Shown here: positions 46,756-58,599 of the stretch, piece by piece
Layout of the letters: each line of letters opens with the position of its first letter
How positions within the stretch are numbered: position 1 is the stretch's first letter
Source of the DNA: Stomorhina lunata
Lineage: Eukaryota; Arthropoda; Insecta; Diptera; Rhiniidae
Direction of reading: 5' to 3'
DNA length: 64,000 nucleotides
Assembly: GCA_933228675.1 (NCBI GenBank)
Contig: OW121741.1
Location: forward strand, 23,961,724 to 24,025,723
Made by a program: the position numbers and the translations under genes
The notes under the pieces: generated by a model
Seen by the model: only the letters and a program-made list of their open reading frames with translations
Databases searched by the model: none
What the model was told of the DNA's origin: nothing

Positions 46756-48844
46756 AGTTCTACTACGGTACTAGACTGTAGCTCTTTGTGAGTTTTTTCT
46801 TTGACCTTAAATCTTGTTCTATTTTAGGCACTACCTAGTGTCAATTTTGATTTAATTTTGGATTCAAGTAGATGATGATGTTTGATTTTAATTATGGTTT
46901 ATTTTTTTACTTTACTTTTAAAGTATTGTTATAGATAGTTTAGTTTCAAGTTAAGAGTGTACTTCAGTTTTAGTTCCAGTCTTCCGATTAATTTTAAAGA
47001 TATGTGACATTATTCTGTCTTTGAAATCTGTTGTAAAATTCAAAAACATTTTCTTTTAACACTCACAAACAAGAGTAAATAACCATCTTATCAAGACTCT
47101 GAAATCACAATTTAAAATGGATAGTCTGAACGTTTAAGTGACACATACTCCAGACACATAAGTGTCAAACTGAAAATATGTTACGTCAATTTAACAAAAA
47201 CTCAACTGTAATAAAATAAACTATTTACACACAATTTAACAAATAACAAACGTTAACTTGTCTCCAAACACACAAAAAAAATGTACATATTTGAGCATAA
47301 GTGTAACAAATTTTCAACATTTTCAGGCGTACAAAACGATTTTGTAAAAAAGTTTATGTTTGTGCAAAGCTTTGTGTCTGGGGCCATTTATTCACAGTTT
47401 TTAAGGCTTTTGAGCACATTTTTTGATTGAAATCAATTTTAATTGGCGCCATTTAAGCTTGTAAGCGATTAAAGTTTATTAACCAACAACTGTAATAAAA
47501 TTATTTTTTTTTTACTGAAGCCATTATTTTTGATTGCTCAGATTAAGTCGGGGGTAAAAATGTGAGTGATAAGTTTTGATGTGTTTTTCATGATGTTTTT
47601 TAATTTGTTGACGACGACAGACGTGGTCTAACATTATGAAATTAATAAAAAATAATTAACGACAACAATTTTATTGATATCTAAAGTGAAAGTCCATTAC
47701 GATCATGTGTTTCATTTCATGTCCAACCGTCAAAAATATCTTAAGTTTTCGTCATTTCATGATTTGAGCTGTGCAGCATGTTTAGCTGTCAGTCTGACAG
47801 CTGTCAAACTTAGTAAAAATTTACTGTTGTTGATGTGTCTATAATAATATGACGCCACATTGTCGTTGATTTTTCTTGTCTTTTTAATTTTTGTGGTCGC
47901 TGTTGTCATTGTTGTGTCCATTAATAAACAATTTTGGAATTTATGGCCAATTTATTGTTTAGTTTTAAAAAAATGTGTGGATTTAATTAAAAATTATTGA
48001 AAAATTTTTCAAAATTTTAGTTGTTATTTTATACAAGTTTTTGATTTTTTGACAATGAACCAAATTAATGGTTTCATTATTTATGGATTTTTATCAAATT
48101 CAATTAGTATTAACAAAATTTATGAATTTCAAAAGATTTCAACAAATTTCAGCAAAACTGTAAAAAAAGGAAATGTTATAAAAACCGTGGGTGTGTAATA
48201 TAATTTTTGATCATTTAAATTTTATACCTTCAACAAATCTTCATTTCAATAATTTCCACCTCGGCCTCATAAAACACGACATAATCTCCCATTATTTTGT
48301 ATAATTTATTCCTCAAATGCCTCATAAATTATAATGAAACATTTTATAATTATTATTTAAACTCACAAAATGATAATAACAATAATAATCCTCATAAATA
48401 ACAATATAAAACCATAATTTATGAAATACTTACTACATATTAATTTTTTAATATTAACAATTTCCATTAATTTCCTAGAATTTATGAACTTATTAATTTT
48501 TGCATTAAATAATCATAAATATTATTTAAAATTTATTTTTTTTTTTATAAATTTTATAGAATTAATAAACAAAGTCATTTGAAATAAAATTAAAAATGAA
48601 ATAAATTACAATAAAATTGCAACTGATAAAGCACGAGCTAATGAAGAACTGACAATTTTAATTAGACTAATAATAATAATGATCATCATGATAATAATGA
48701 TAATGACGCTGATGCTTGTGGTCTGGTCAGCTGACATTTGCACTTATCATTTTAATTGAAAGTTTTCACATTTATAGAAACTATTTATAGAAATTATTGA
48801 AAATAAAATTGACAGTGGCTAAAAAAAGTAGCTCAAAACTCAAA
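46756..48844. other. unique spacer
   Basis: AT-rich with no supported exon. It contains the second TGACAGCTGTCA (47795-47806) and an ATA/ATG-rich tract at 48665-48710. Confidence 0.35.
47795..47806. promoter_or_regulatory. TGACAGCTGTCA palindromic site
   Basis: Same 12-bp palindrome as at 42371, with an extra GCTGTCAG just upstream (47785-47792). This clustering of TGTCA half-sites makes a regulatory role possible. Confidence 0.3.
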
Positions 48845-49830
48845 TTTCTCAAAAATTTACTACATATAGGAAATTTTTCGAAAATTGACTATTTATAGGA
48901 AATTTTTCGAAAATTGACTATTTAGAGGAAATTTTTCGAAAATTAACTATTTATAGGAAATTTTTCGAAAATTGACTATTTATAGGAAATTTTTCGAAAA
49001 TTGACTATTTTAAGGAAATTTTTCGAAAACTGACTATTTATAGGAAATTTTTCGAAAATTGACTATTTATAGGAAATTTTTCGAAAATTGACTATTTATA
49101 GGAAATTTTTCGAAAATTGACTATTTATAGGAAATTTTTCGAAAATTGACTATTTATAGGAAATTTTTCGAAAATGTACCATTTATAGGAAATTTCTCGA
49201 AAATTGATTATTTATAGGAAATTTTTCGAAAATTGACAATTTATAGAAAATTTTTCGAAAATTGACAATTTATAGGAAATTTTTCGAAAATTGACTATTT
49301 ATAGGAAATTTTTCGAAAATGTACCATTTATAGGAAATTTCTCGAAAATTGATTATTTATAGGAAATTTTTCGAAAATTGAGTATTTATAGGAAATTTTT
49401 CGAAAATTGACTATTTTTAGGAAATTTTGTTGAAAATTTACTATTTATAGGAAATTTTTCCAAAATTGACTTTTTATAGGAATTTTTTTGAAAATCGACT
49501 ATTTATAGTAAATTTTTCGAAATTGACTTTTGAAACAAAATTTTTTGAAAATTGACATTTTATAGGACATTTTTCGAAAATTGACAATTTAAAGGAAATT
49601 TTTCGAAAATTGACTTTTTATATAAAATTTTTCAAAAATTAACTATTAGTAGGAAATTTTTCGAAAATTTATTATTTATAAGAAATTTTTGGAGAATTGA
49701 CAATTTAAAGGAAATTTTTCGAAAATTGACTTTTTAAAGGAAATTTTTTCGAAAATTTACATTTTATAAGAAACTTTTTGAAAATTGACTATTTATAGGA
49801 AATTTTTCGAAAATTGAATATTTATAAATT
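48845..49830. repeat. minisatellite E, block 4, reverse
   Basis: About 34 units reading AATTTTTCGAAAATTGAC plus CTATTTATAGG. A segment with GTACCATTTATAGG is duplicated (49174 and 49320), which shows block duplication of several units. Confidence 0.95.
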
Positions 49831-50575
49831 TTAAAATTTTCCATAAATAGTCAATTTTCGAAAAAATTTCCTCTAAATAGTTAATTTTCAAAAAATTTCC
49901 TATAAATTGTCAATTTTCGAAAATTTTTCTATGAATAGTCAATTTTCAAAAAAAATTCCTTTAAATAATCAATTTTCGAAAAATTTCCTATAAATAGTCA
50001 ATTTTCGAAAAATTTCCTATAAAGTGTCAATTTTCGAAAAATTTTCTAGAAAAAGTCAATTTTCAAAAAATTTCCTATAAATAGTCAATTTTCGAAAAAT
50101 TTCCTATAAATAATCAATTTTCGAAAAATTTCCTGTAAATAATCAATTTTCGAAAAATTTCCTATAAATAATCAATTTTCGAAAAATTTCCTATAAATAA
50201 TCAATTTTCGAAAAATTTCTATAAATAGTCAATTTTCGAAAAATTTCCTATAAATAGTCAATTTTCGAAAAATTTCCTATAAATAGTCAATTTTCGAAAA
50301 ATTTCCTATAAATAGTCAATTTTCGAAAAATTTTTATAAATAGTAAATTTTCGCAAATTTTCCTATAAATCGTAAATTTTCGAAAAATTTCCTATATATA
50401 GTCAATTTTCGAAAAATTTCCTGTAAAAAGTCAATTTTCGAAAAATTCCCTATAAATAGTCAATTTTCGAAAAATTCCCTATAAATAGTCAATTTTCGAA
50501 AAATTTCCTATAAATAGTCAATTTTTGAAAATTTTTCTAGAAATAGTGAAAAAGTATTTTGTAAATAGTAAATTT
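49831..50575. repeat. minisatellite E, block 5, forward
   Basis: Orientation flips at about 49830 and forward units continue to 50575, forming an inverted repeat with block 4. Confidence 0.94.
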
Positions 50576-50749
50576 TCGTTAAAAGGAGCCCTTTTGCACT
50601 AAAAGTACTTTCTGACAAATATCCATTTTCCTTTTTGAAAAAAGGGTGCTTTCTGTCTAATTTTTATATATAAAAAGTACTTTTTTAAGAAGAATGATTA
50701 TCCTAGGAGTAAATAAGATTATTTTTTGAGTTATTTTAGAGAGACTTAC

Positions 50750-50838
50750 CGCAGTTGGTGCCACCATATAATCTGGCCTAAGATATTGATTGCTGGACTG
50801 CAGCATTTTATTATAATTTGTTAAATCCACTTTGACGG
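50750..50838 (-). CDS. candidate coding exon, 89 nt
   Basis: Minus-strand reading: acceptor AAACAG, then two bases and 29 open codons, then donor GCG|GTAAGTCT, a strong consensus donor. Only this one frame is open; the other two hit stops within ten codons. The peptide contains SSNQYLRPDYMVAPTA. An ATG in a good fly context (AATAAAATGC) lies ten codons in, so it could be an internal exon or the first coding exon. NQYLRPDYM faintly recalls the N-terminal motif of fly noc/elbow-type zinc-finger proteins, but the match is too short for an assignment. Composition is less AT-rich than the flanks. E arrays lie on both sides, within about 180 bp on one side. The acceptor's pyrimidine tract is weak. 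Confidence 0.5.
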
Positions 50839-50840
50839 CT

Positions 50841-52029
50841 GTTTATTATAACGTTTAGGTATTAAAAATATTTTATTCCTCTTTCAAACCCTTTAATCAG
50901 GGTGAGAGTGCAAGAGGGGTAACCGGAAATAGCAAATCCTTGAGAAATTTATAGCACATGCACAAAAATTGCACTAGAGATAGAGATGTCAAATTTTCTT
51001 TTGTTAAGAAGGGAAAAAGGGGAATTTTATGTTGTTTTTTTTTATGGAAATTTGTTTTTCTAGATTTTACTCTCTAATCCACAAAGTGAGAGTAAAATGT
51101 TGGAAAACAAAGAGTACGGGGACACTTGTTTGAGATTTCTTTGGCTGAGACAGTTGAGATTTTTGTTTTTTTTGTTGTCAAGGAGTTTGTGTAGGAGAAT
51201 TTCACAAGGAGACAGGCAGGCGCACTAAAGGGATTTTGTTGAAAATAATGAAATTGTGGTTGTTTTTGGTTAAACAATTTTTGAGTTTATTGTTGTTTGT
51301 TATGAAAAAAGGTTAAAAGTTAAATTTAAACTTTTAGTATTGCATTATTTTGTTAAAGAGATTAAAGGTTAATTATGTTTTGATTTCTATGTGTTAGTTT
51401 TATTTGAATTTTTAATATATTTATAATTGCTTTAAATTATTTAACTGAGCATTACTTGTTTTGGTTTTGAATTATAATTTGCTTTTAAAATTTTTTTAAA
51501 TATTTTTCACTGATTTGATTAATAAAATTATAATTTTTCCATTTAATTAATAAATTATTTATATTACAATTTTTTGAAATTTTTTGTTGGAATATTTTAA
51601 TTTTTATTACACTTAATTTAGCATTGTTTACAATACTTTTTATTAATAATATTTTTTCATTTGGTTTAATTGCTTGCTTCAGGTTTTTTTTGTTTAATTA
51701 AGTAATAAATTTTACATTTTATTCAATTTGTTGTTTTTTTTCTTTATTTTTCATTTATAGCATCTATTTTAGCTGTAATTTAATTTTAATGACTTCTATA
51801 CACATTTCAGTTGGTTTGTTTGGTTGGTTTTATTAAACAATATTTTTTTGCACTATATTTTCAAAACTTTTTTCAATTTTTTTTTTGGTTATACTTGGCT
51901 GGTTAACATGCGGTTTTTGCGGTTTGATATTTTATACTCCTTGAATACACACACACACTTTCACATATACTTGCAAATATCCACACACAAACACCAGTTT
52001 TCCTTAACCACAATAATTCACATTAATAC
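50841..52029. other. AT-rich spacer or intron
   Basis: If both candidate exons belong to one minus-strand transcript, this is the intron between them, together with any untranslated part of the 52-kb exon. A CACACACAC run lies at 51946-51957. Confidence 0.3.
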
Positions 52030-52065
52030 TCATTCATGGTCGGGCTCATAGCTGCTGCTGCTGTT
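52030..52065 (-). CDS. candidate exon start, CAG-rich
   Basis: On the minus strand a pyrimidine-rich tract (TTTGTGTTTCTTCTCTTTTT) ends in AG at 52066-52067. It is followed by four AGC repeats and, in one frame, NSSSSYEPDHE then TGA at 52030-52032. The acceptor is convincing and the coding status is not. It may be a terminal coding exon, or a 5' UTR exon joined (donor perhaps GCAA|GTATAT, exon edge 51971) to the exon at 50750-50838, since all three frames stop quickly. Confidence 0.35.
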   Translation of the reverse strand, partial: NSSSSYEPDHE

Positions 52066-52139
52066 CTAAAAAGAGAAGAAACACAAACAAATAAAACAAG
52101 TTAAAAGAGAGTTTATTCAATGGAAGAGCTCTATAAACA

Positions 52140-54795
52140 AATTAGGGTGAGACCTATTTTTAGGAAATTTTTCGAACATTGACTATTTATAGGAAATTTT
52201 TCGAAAATTTACTATTTCTATGAAATTTTTCGAAAATTGACTATAGGAAATTTTTCAAAAATTAATTATTTATAGGAAATTTTTCGAAAATTTACTGTTT
52301 ATAGGAAATTTTTCGAAAATTGACTTTTTAGAGGAAATTTTTCTAAAATTGACTATTTATAGAAAATTTTTCGAAAATTTACTATTCAAAGGAAATTTTT
52401 CGAAAATTGACTATTTATAGGAATTATCTCGAAAATTGACTATTTATAAAAAATTTTTCAAAAATTGACTCTATATAAGAAATTTTTCGAAAATTTACTA
52501 TTTATAGAAATTTTTCGAAAATTGACAATTTAAAGGAAATTGTTCGAAAATTGACTATTTATAGGATATTTTTCGAAAATTGACTATTAATAGGAAATTT
52601 TTCGAAAATTGACTATTAATAGGAAATTTTTCGAAAATTGATTATTGAAGGAAATTTTTCGAAAATTGACAATTTATATGAAAATTTTTCGAAAATTTAC
52701 TATTAAAAGGAAAATTTTCGAAAATTTACTATTAAAAGGAAATTTTTCGAAAATTTACAATTTATATGAAATTTTTCGAACATTTACAATTTATAGGAAA
52801 TTTTTCGAATATTGACTATTTTACAAGAAATTTATCGAAAATTGTCAATTTATATGACTTTTTAGAGAAAATTTTTCTAAAATTGACTATTTAAAGGAAA
52901 TTTTTCGAAAATTGATTATTTATAGGAAATTTTTCGAAAATTGATTATTTAAAGGAAATTTTTCGAACATTTACTATTTAGAGGAAATTTTCCGAAAATT
53001 TACTATCTAAAGTAAGTTTTTCAAAAATTGACTATTTAAAGGAAATTTTACTAAAATTGACAATTTATAGGGAATTTTTCGAAAATTGACTATTTATAGG
53101 AAATTTTTCAAAAATTGACTATTTATAGGCAATTTTTCGAAAATTGACTATTTATAAGAAAATTTACAAAAATTGCCTATTTATAGGAAATTTTTCGAAA
53201 ATTTACTATTTAAAGAAAATTTTTCGAAAAATGAATCTTTCTAGGAAATTTTTCGAAAATTGACTATTTTTAGGAAAATTTTCGAAAATTGACTATTTAT
53301 AGGAAATTTTTCGAAAATTGATTATTTATAGGATATTTTTAAAAAATTTACTAAATATTTAAAGAAAATTTTTCGAAAATTTAATATTTATAGGAATTTT
53401 TCGAAAACTGACTTTTTAGATCAAATTTTTCGAAAATTTACTCTTTATAAGAAATTTTTCAAAAATTGCCTATAAACAAGAAATTTTTCGAAAATTGACT
53501 ATTTATAGGAATTTTTTTTCGAAAATTGACCATTAAAATGAAATTTTTCGAAAATTGACTATTAAAAGGAAATGTTTCGACAATTTACTTGTTATAGGAA
53601 ATTTTTCGAAAATTTACTATTTAAAGAAAATTTTTCAAAAATTTGCTCTTTATAGGAAATTTTTCGAAAATTGACTATTGTTAGGAAAGTTTTCGAAAAT
53701 TGACTATTTTTAGGAAAGTTTTCGAAAATTGACTATTTATAGAAAATTTTTCGAAAATTGACTATTTATAGGAAATTTTTCGAAATTTTGCTATTTATAG
53801 GAAATTTTTAGAAAATTGACTATTTATAAGAAATTTTTGGAAAATTAACTATATATAGGAAATTTTTTGACTGTGATAGGAAATTTTTCAAAAATTGATT
53901 ATTTATAGGAAATTTTCGAAAATTGAATTTTGTAGGAAAATAATATGACTTTTTATATGAAAATTTTCGAAAATTGACTATTTAAAGGAAATTTAAGGGA
54001 AAATTTCGAAAATTGTCTATTTATAGGAAATTTTTCGAAAATTGACTATTTGTAGGAAATTTTTTGAAAATTGTCTATTTAAAGGAAATTTTTCTTAAAT
54101 TGACAAGTTAAAGGAAATTTTTTCGAAAATTTACTATTTATAGGACATTTTTCAAAAATTTACTATTTAAATCAAATTATTTGAAAATTGACTATTGATT
54201 GGAAATTTTTCGAAAATTGACTAGTTAAAGGAAATTTTTCGAAAATTGACTCTTTAAAGGAAATTTTTCAAAAATTGACTATTCAAAGGAAATTTTTCGA
54301 AAATTGACTATTTATAGGAAATTTTTCAAAAATTGCCTGTTTATAGGAAATTTTTCGAAAAAATACTATTTATATGACATTTTTCAAAAATTTACTATTT
54401 AAATGAAATTATTTGAAAATTGACTATATAGGAAATTTTTCGAAAATTGACTATTTATAGGAAATTTTTCGAAAATTGACTATTTATAGGAAATCTTTCG
54501 AAAATGGACTATTTAAAAGAAATTTTTCGAAAATTAACTATTCAAGGGAAATTTTTCGAAAATTGATGGGAAATTTTTCAAAAATTGACTAGTTAAAAGA
54601 AATTTTTCGAAAATTGACTAGTTAAAGGAAATTTTTCGAAAATTGAATATTTATAGGAAATTTTTCGAAAATTGACGATTTATAGGAAATTTTTCGAAAA
54701 TTGAATATTTATAGGAAATTTTTCGAAAATTGAATATTTATAGGAAATTTTTCGCAAATTGACTATTTATAGGAAATTTTTCGAAAATTGTTTTT
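52140..54795. repeat. minisatellite E, block 6, reverse
   Basis: About 91 reverse units (GGAAATTTTTCGAAAATTGA, CTATTTATA), more diverged than blocks 1 and 4, with many local deletions. Identical units concentrate at 54420-54480 and 54600-54790. Confidence 0.94.
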
Positions 54796-56460
54796 TAAAT
54801 AGTGATCACACTAATAAATATATATATGTATGAGGAGTGTATGTCTGTGTTTCTGCCAGTGGAAAATTATTATTATAAAAGATTTACATTTGTAATGCAA
54901 TTTGGTAATAAATCTTATTTCTTTACTTTATTTTGTTGTAGTTTCTTCACTGTGAGTAAGTTCACTGCTGTTTTCTGTTTTAAGCTTAAACATTAATTTA
55001 TTACTTTATTTACGAGCTGTAAAATATTATTTTCTTTCAGTTTTTTTTCCTCTGCTTATTTTTTAAACAATAATAATTTGTTTCTTCAATTTGTTTCAAA
55101 GAAGGTGGGAGGTTTTTTTTAATATTTAATATTTTGAGTAAATCATTTCGTTGCTATATGAGATTTAAAACGGTAATTTTTAAAATCTGAAACAATGAAA
55201 GAGCTTTTGGATAAAAAAAGCTCGAGTATCACTATTAATCTACTCAAAAAAAGTTGTCACCAAAAAAATATTTTGTTTAAAAAAACTCTAGTATATCAGT
55301 TTTATCTATAGAAAAGTCTTGTATAACATCAATTATAACAGTTTTTCTACAGAAAGAAAAAGCCCCTTAACACGAAAAGCTGATTTAGAATAATAGAAGA
55401 ACAAACACAATTTTTAAAGAAAAGTTGAGTATAACAGTTTTTTTACATGGAAAAACTAGAGAAGAGATCTAGTACATATAAAGTTAAAAGCTACTCTGCA
55501 GAAAAAGACTTTTTAGCTACAAAAACTAATTTTTTTCTTATACAAAATTTTTTGTATGACAGCAATATTATAAAAGTATGAAAGTTATATCGAAGAACAA
55601 GCTCAAATATATAAGAAAAGGCTTTTACTAAAAAGCTTTTAAAAAGAGCTTGATCAAGAAAGATTTTTTTTCAACAAGTTAATTTTATTTAGTTTTTTTT
55701 GCATAAAAATTTAAATGAAATCTAAAACCAACCTCCAAATACTATAGCCTATGCTTTCTTTTAATTTTGTTCAGGAAGGAAACAAAAAAAAACAACAACT
55801 AAAATCTTAAAGATTTTTATTGAAAAAGTCATATATAACAGTTTTTTTTTTTTTAACTCAAGTATTTATAGACTTTGTTCATTTGGAAAAGCTTCTGAAC
55901 ATAAGCTTTTTTATCAAAAACGTTTATTCAAAAGTTGATGTTAATAAATAGCTTTAAAAGCCAAAGTGTTCTAAAGAATAGACTTCTCTAAGTAAAAAGA
56001 TTACCAAAAAAGCTCATATACGAACATAATTTTAAATAAAAGACTTCTTTAAAGAAAAAGCTTTTATCAAAACCCTTTTAAAAAGAGTTAAAGAAAAGCT
56101 TTTTTCAATAACTCTGGAACCTCCAAAATAATATAGTAATATATACTTCTTTTCAAAACTTGGGCCAGGAAAGGGACAACAAAAGAAAGATATCAATATT
56201 TTATACTGATCGAAGTATAATTGGTAACCGATTTTAAAAAATAACAAATTTGGGACAAAAATGCAAAGGGTCGGGACAGAGAAGTACCAAACCCCATATA
56301 AAAATAAATCATAAATTACACAAAAGTCTTGTTTTAATCAATGAGCGTTGTTTGGTTAAAAATAAGTTAGGATCGATGAAGGGAAATAGCGCCCCTAAAG
56401 AAACAAATATTTTTTGATATGCTTCAAATAGTCAATGATGAGGTTAAGAATCAATCAAGC
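54796..56460. other. spacer with AAAAGCTTTTT-rich decay
   Basis: From about 55200, degenerate units such as CAGTTTTTCTACAGAAA and AAAAAGCTTTT recur irregularly. AGTACCAAACCCC at about 56283 matches the repeat at 1.5-2.1 kb. No gene seen. Confidence 0.35.
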
Positions 56461-56479
56461 CAATTTATGCTACTCTGTT

Positions 56480-56640
56480 GTGGGGTATAGAGTATTACAG
56501 TAGGGGATGATGGTCAAGGTCTGGACTAGGCAAGTGAGTCAAAACTTTTCACTCATTGCTTTCAAATAGTTTCTGATTGGTCTTGCAACCTGTGGTCGAG
56601 CGTTGTCATGATGTAAGATTGTAACATAGTCTCTGGTCGA
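56480..56640 (-). pseudogene. mariner transposase fragment
   Basis: The minus strand encodes VTILHHDNARPQVARP, with the catalytic-aspartate block (HDNARPH in the family) of mariner DD34D transposases. After a frameshift VLTHLPSPDLDHHP follows, matching the YSPDLAPSDYHLF block but with losses. The rest of the roughly 350-residue transposase is absent. A related fragment with a 12-bp deletion lies at about 63.7 kb. Confidence 0.8.
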
Positions 56641-57170
56641 ATATTCTAGATTTTTTTTTCATTAATTACACTGTACTCGATTTGAAACCTTTTTTTACCG
56701 ACAAAAGGCAGTCGTTTCGGAAAAAAATTTTTGTTTGCAAAAAAAAATATATTTTTTTTATTTTGTTTTGTGATTTTTCAAAAAAAAAAAAAAAAAAAAA
56801 CTATTGTTTTGCAAACAAAAAAATTTATTTCCAAAAGGACTGCTCGGATTAAAAACAGAATTACAGCCTGTTCACAAAACTGTCATACGTTAGAAGGCAA
56901 TCGAATACTAGCCTAACGATTAAGCTCTAAATTGAGTTCATTTTCTTTTTTCGTTTGGAAGTAAAAGCTTCGTAATGAAATATCAAATAATAGTATTGCC
57001 ATGAAATATTTTATTACTTTTCTGAAAGCTTTTCCTGTAAAATGTAAGACTTTTGTGAAATGATGTTAACCCTAAAATTAAATAAAATCAAAAATAAATC
57101 AAAACAAAAAATAAAAATATTTTACATTTTTTTTTCAAAATATGAGAAAGGCAAGTATTAAGTAAAAAAG

Positions 57171-57520
57171 TTCGAGTTTTAGGAACAAGTTCCCTGATTT
57201 CTATCCAAAGTAACTAGAAACGATAGAACATTTTGACACTCCAGTGGCTCAATAGAGTTGCATACTGACGAACACATTCACCCTTTTCTACACTCGGTCG
57301 AGTAGCTCCTACAAAGACTCTATTCTGAGACATGTATTGCATAAGAAGATTTGAGTTTTGGGAACGAGTTCCCTAATTTCAAAGTAAAAACGATAGAAAA
57401 GTGTGACACTCCAGTGGCTCAATAGAGTTGGATACCATCCTGTCAACAATAAGCACTTTCACCCTCTCTTGCACTCTTACATAGACCCTATTCCGAAACA
57501 TGTATTGCGTACCAGTGAAA
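57171..57520. repeat. ~180-bp tandem duplication
   Basis: GAGTTTTAGGAACAAGTTCC at about 57174 recurs as GAGTTTTGGGAACGAGTTCC at about 57353. Both copies carry GACACTCCAGTGGCTCAATA then GAGTTG, and CATGTATTGC near their ends. The second copy runs into the LINE fragment, so the unit may be an eroded part of it. Confidence 0.7.
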
Positions 57521-57790
57521 TACAACTCTCATGTATGGGCCGATGCTTCAAAGTTTATGTTGGAACTTCTTGATCGAGTACAGGAGAGAGGTCATCAGTA
57601 CAGGAGAGAGCTCATCAGTAACATTAGGTTACCCAATTCTATTGTTACTACTTTGTAATGTGCTCTAACGAAATCAGGAAACTCGTTTTCAATACACGTC
57701 TATCTGTTAGAGCTCGTCCTTTCGTAGTCGATTGACCAGTAGACAGACGATACTCTACAGATAGACGGTACAGTTCGTAAGTAGAATTTG
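57491..57790 (+). pseudogene. non-LTR retrotransposon reverse transcriptase C-terminal fragment
   Basis: The frame reads YNSHVWADASKFMLELLDRV then QER, the conserved block after the fingers and palm of LINE reverse transcriptases (family pattern EYxSHVWxGA...LELLDRVQxRA). A 20-bp tandem duplication (57581-57600 and 57601-57620) breaks it, and the frame stops at 57656. In another frame CSNEIRKL, RARPFVVD, a TGA in place of tryptophan, and PVDRRYS continue the same family pattern to about 57790. Dead fragment; upstream RT motifs including the catalytic YxDD are not seen. Confidence 0.8.
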
Positions 57791-58599
57791 CTTCCCTCAG
57801 AAGTTTTTCCAACCAGTTGCAATATAGGGAAGTTTAAATCAAATGTCCACAAACACTACTTATTCCCCCTCCCACAACCTTTTCCTAGTTTCAACACAAT
57901 GCATTGTATTGTGATCATGTCCTAATCAAACAAAAATAAATTACCGTTTTTTGTTTTCCAGGCGATTAGAATTTTTTAATTGCCTGATTTGACATTTGCT
58001 TTCGTCTATACATTTCATTTACGAACCAAAATTTTAAAAGCTTTTTCTCGTTTCACTCAAAAAAAAATTCAAAAACCAAAAGTTCAAATTTTTCGTAAGT
58101 TGACGTACAATTTGAAAAAATTGTAGTTTCAAAAACAGGGTTTTTACCTAGTTAAAGAAAATAAACAGTTTTCGAGTTACGCGAATATTTATTGCGCAAC
58201 CTCCTCCATTTGTTAAATAACGCTATATCTCGAAAACTAGAGCTAACCTAAGGTTAGCTACATTGACTTCAGCGTACTCGAATTATCTTTACCCACTAGT
58301 CTCTCTTTTGTCGATTTTTTAAACTAGCACAGTGCAATTATTCTTTAGGCAAATTAATAGTCTTCGGTATAGACTCTTTGTAATCGTCTGACCCGATGTC
58401 AACAGCTCATAATATAAAATATACCGTACTGATCCCATAAAATACAGAACTTTACCTTAGTTTCATGGATACTCGGCTTCTTTGTTAATTTGGCAGATTG
58501 GTCGGGCTTTATAGTAAATATTTGAGGTTGAGGTTAGTATGTATCCACTTTTGATCACGAGTAAAAATACGATGCAAAAATGACTTATTTAAAGTTCAG
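57791..58599. other. spacer with a near-perfect hairpin
   Basis: AGCTAACCT-A-AGGTTAGCT at 58241-58259 is a 19-bp inverted repeat following TATATCTCGAAAACTAG. No gene recognised. Confidence 0.4.
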
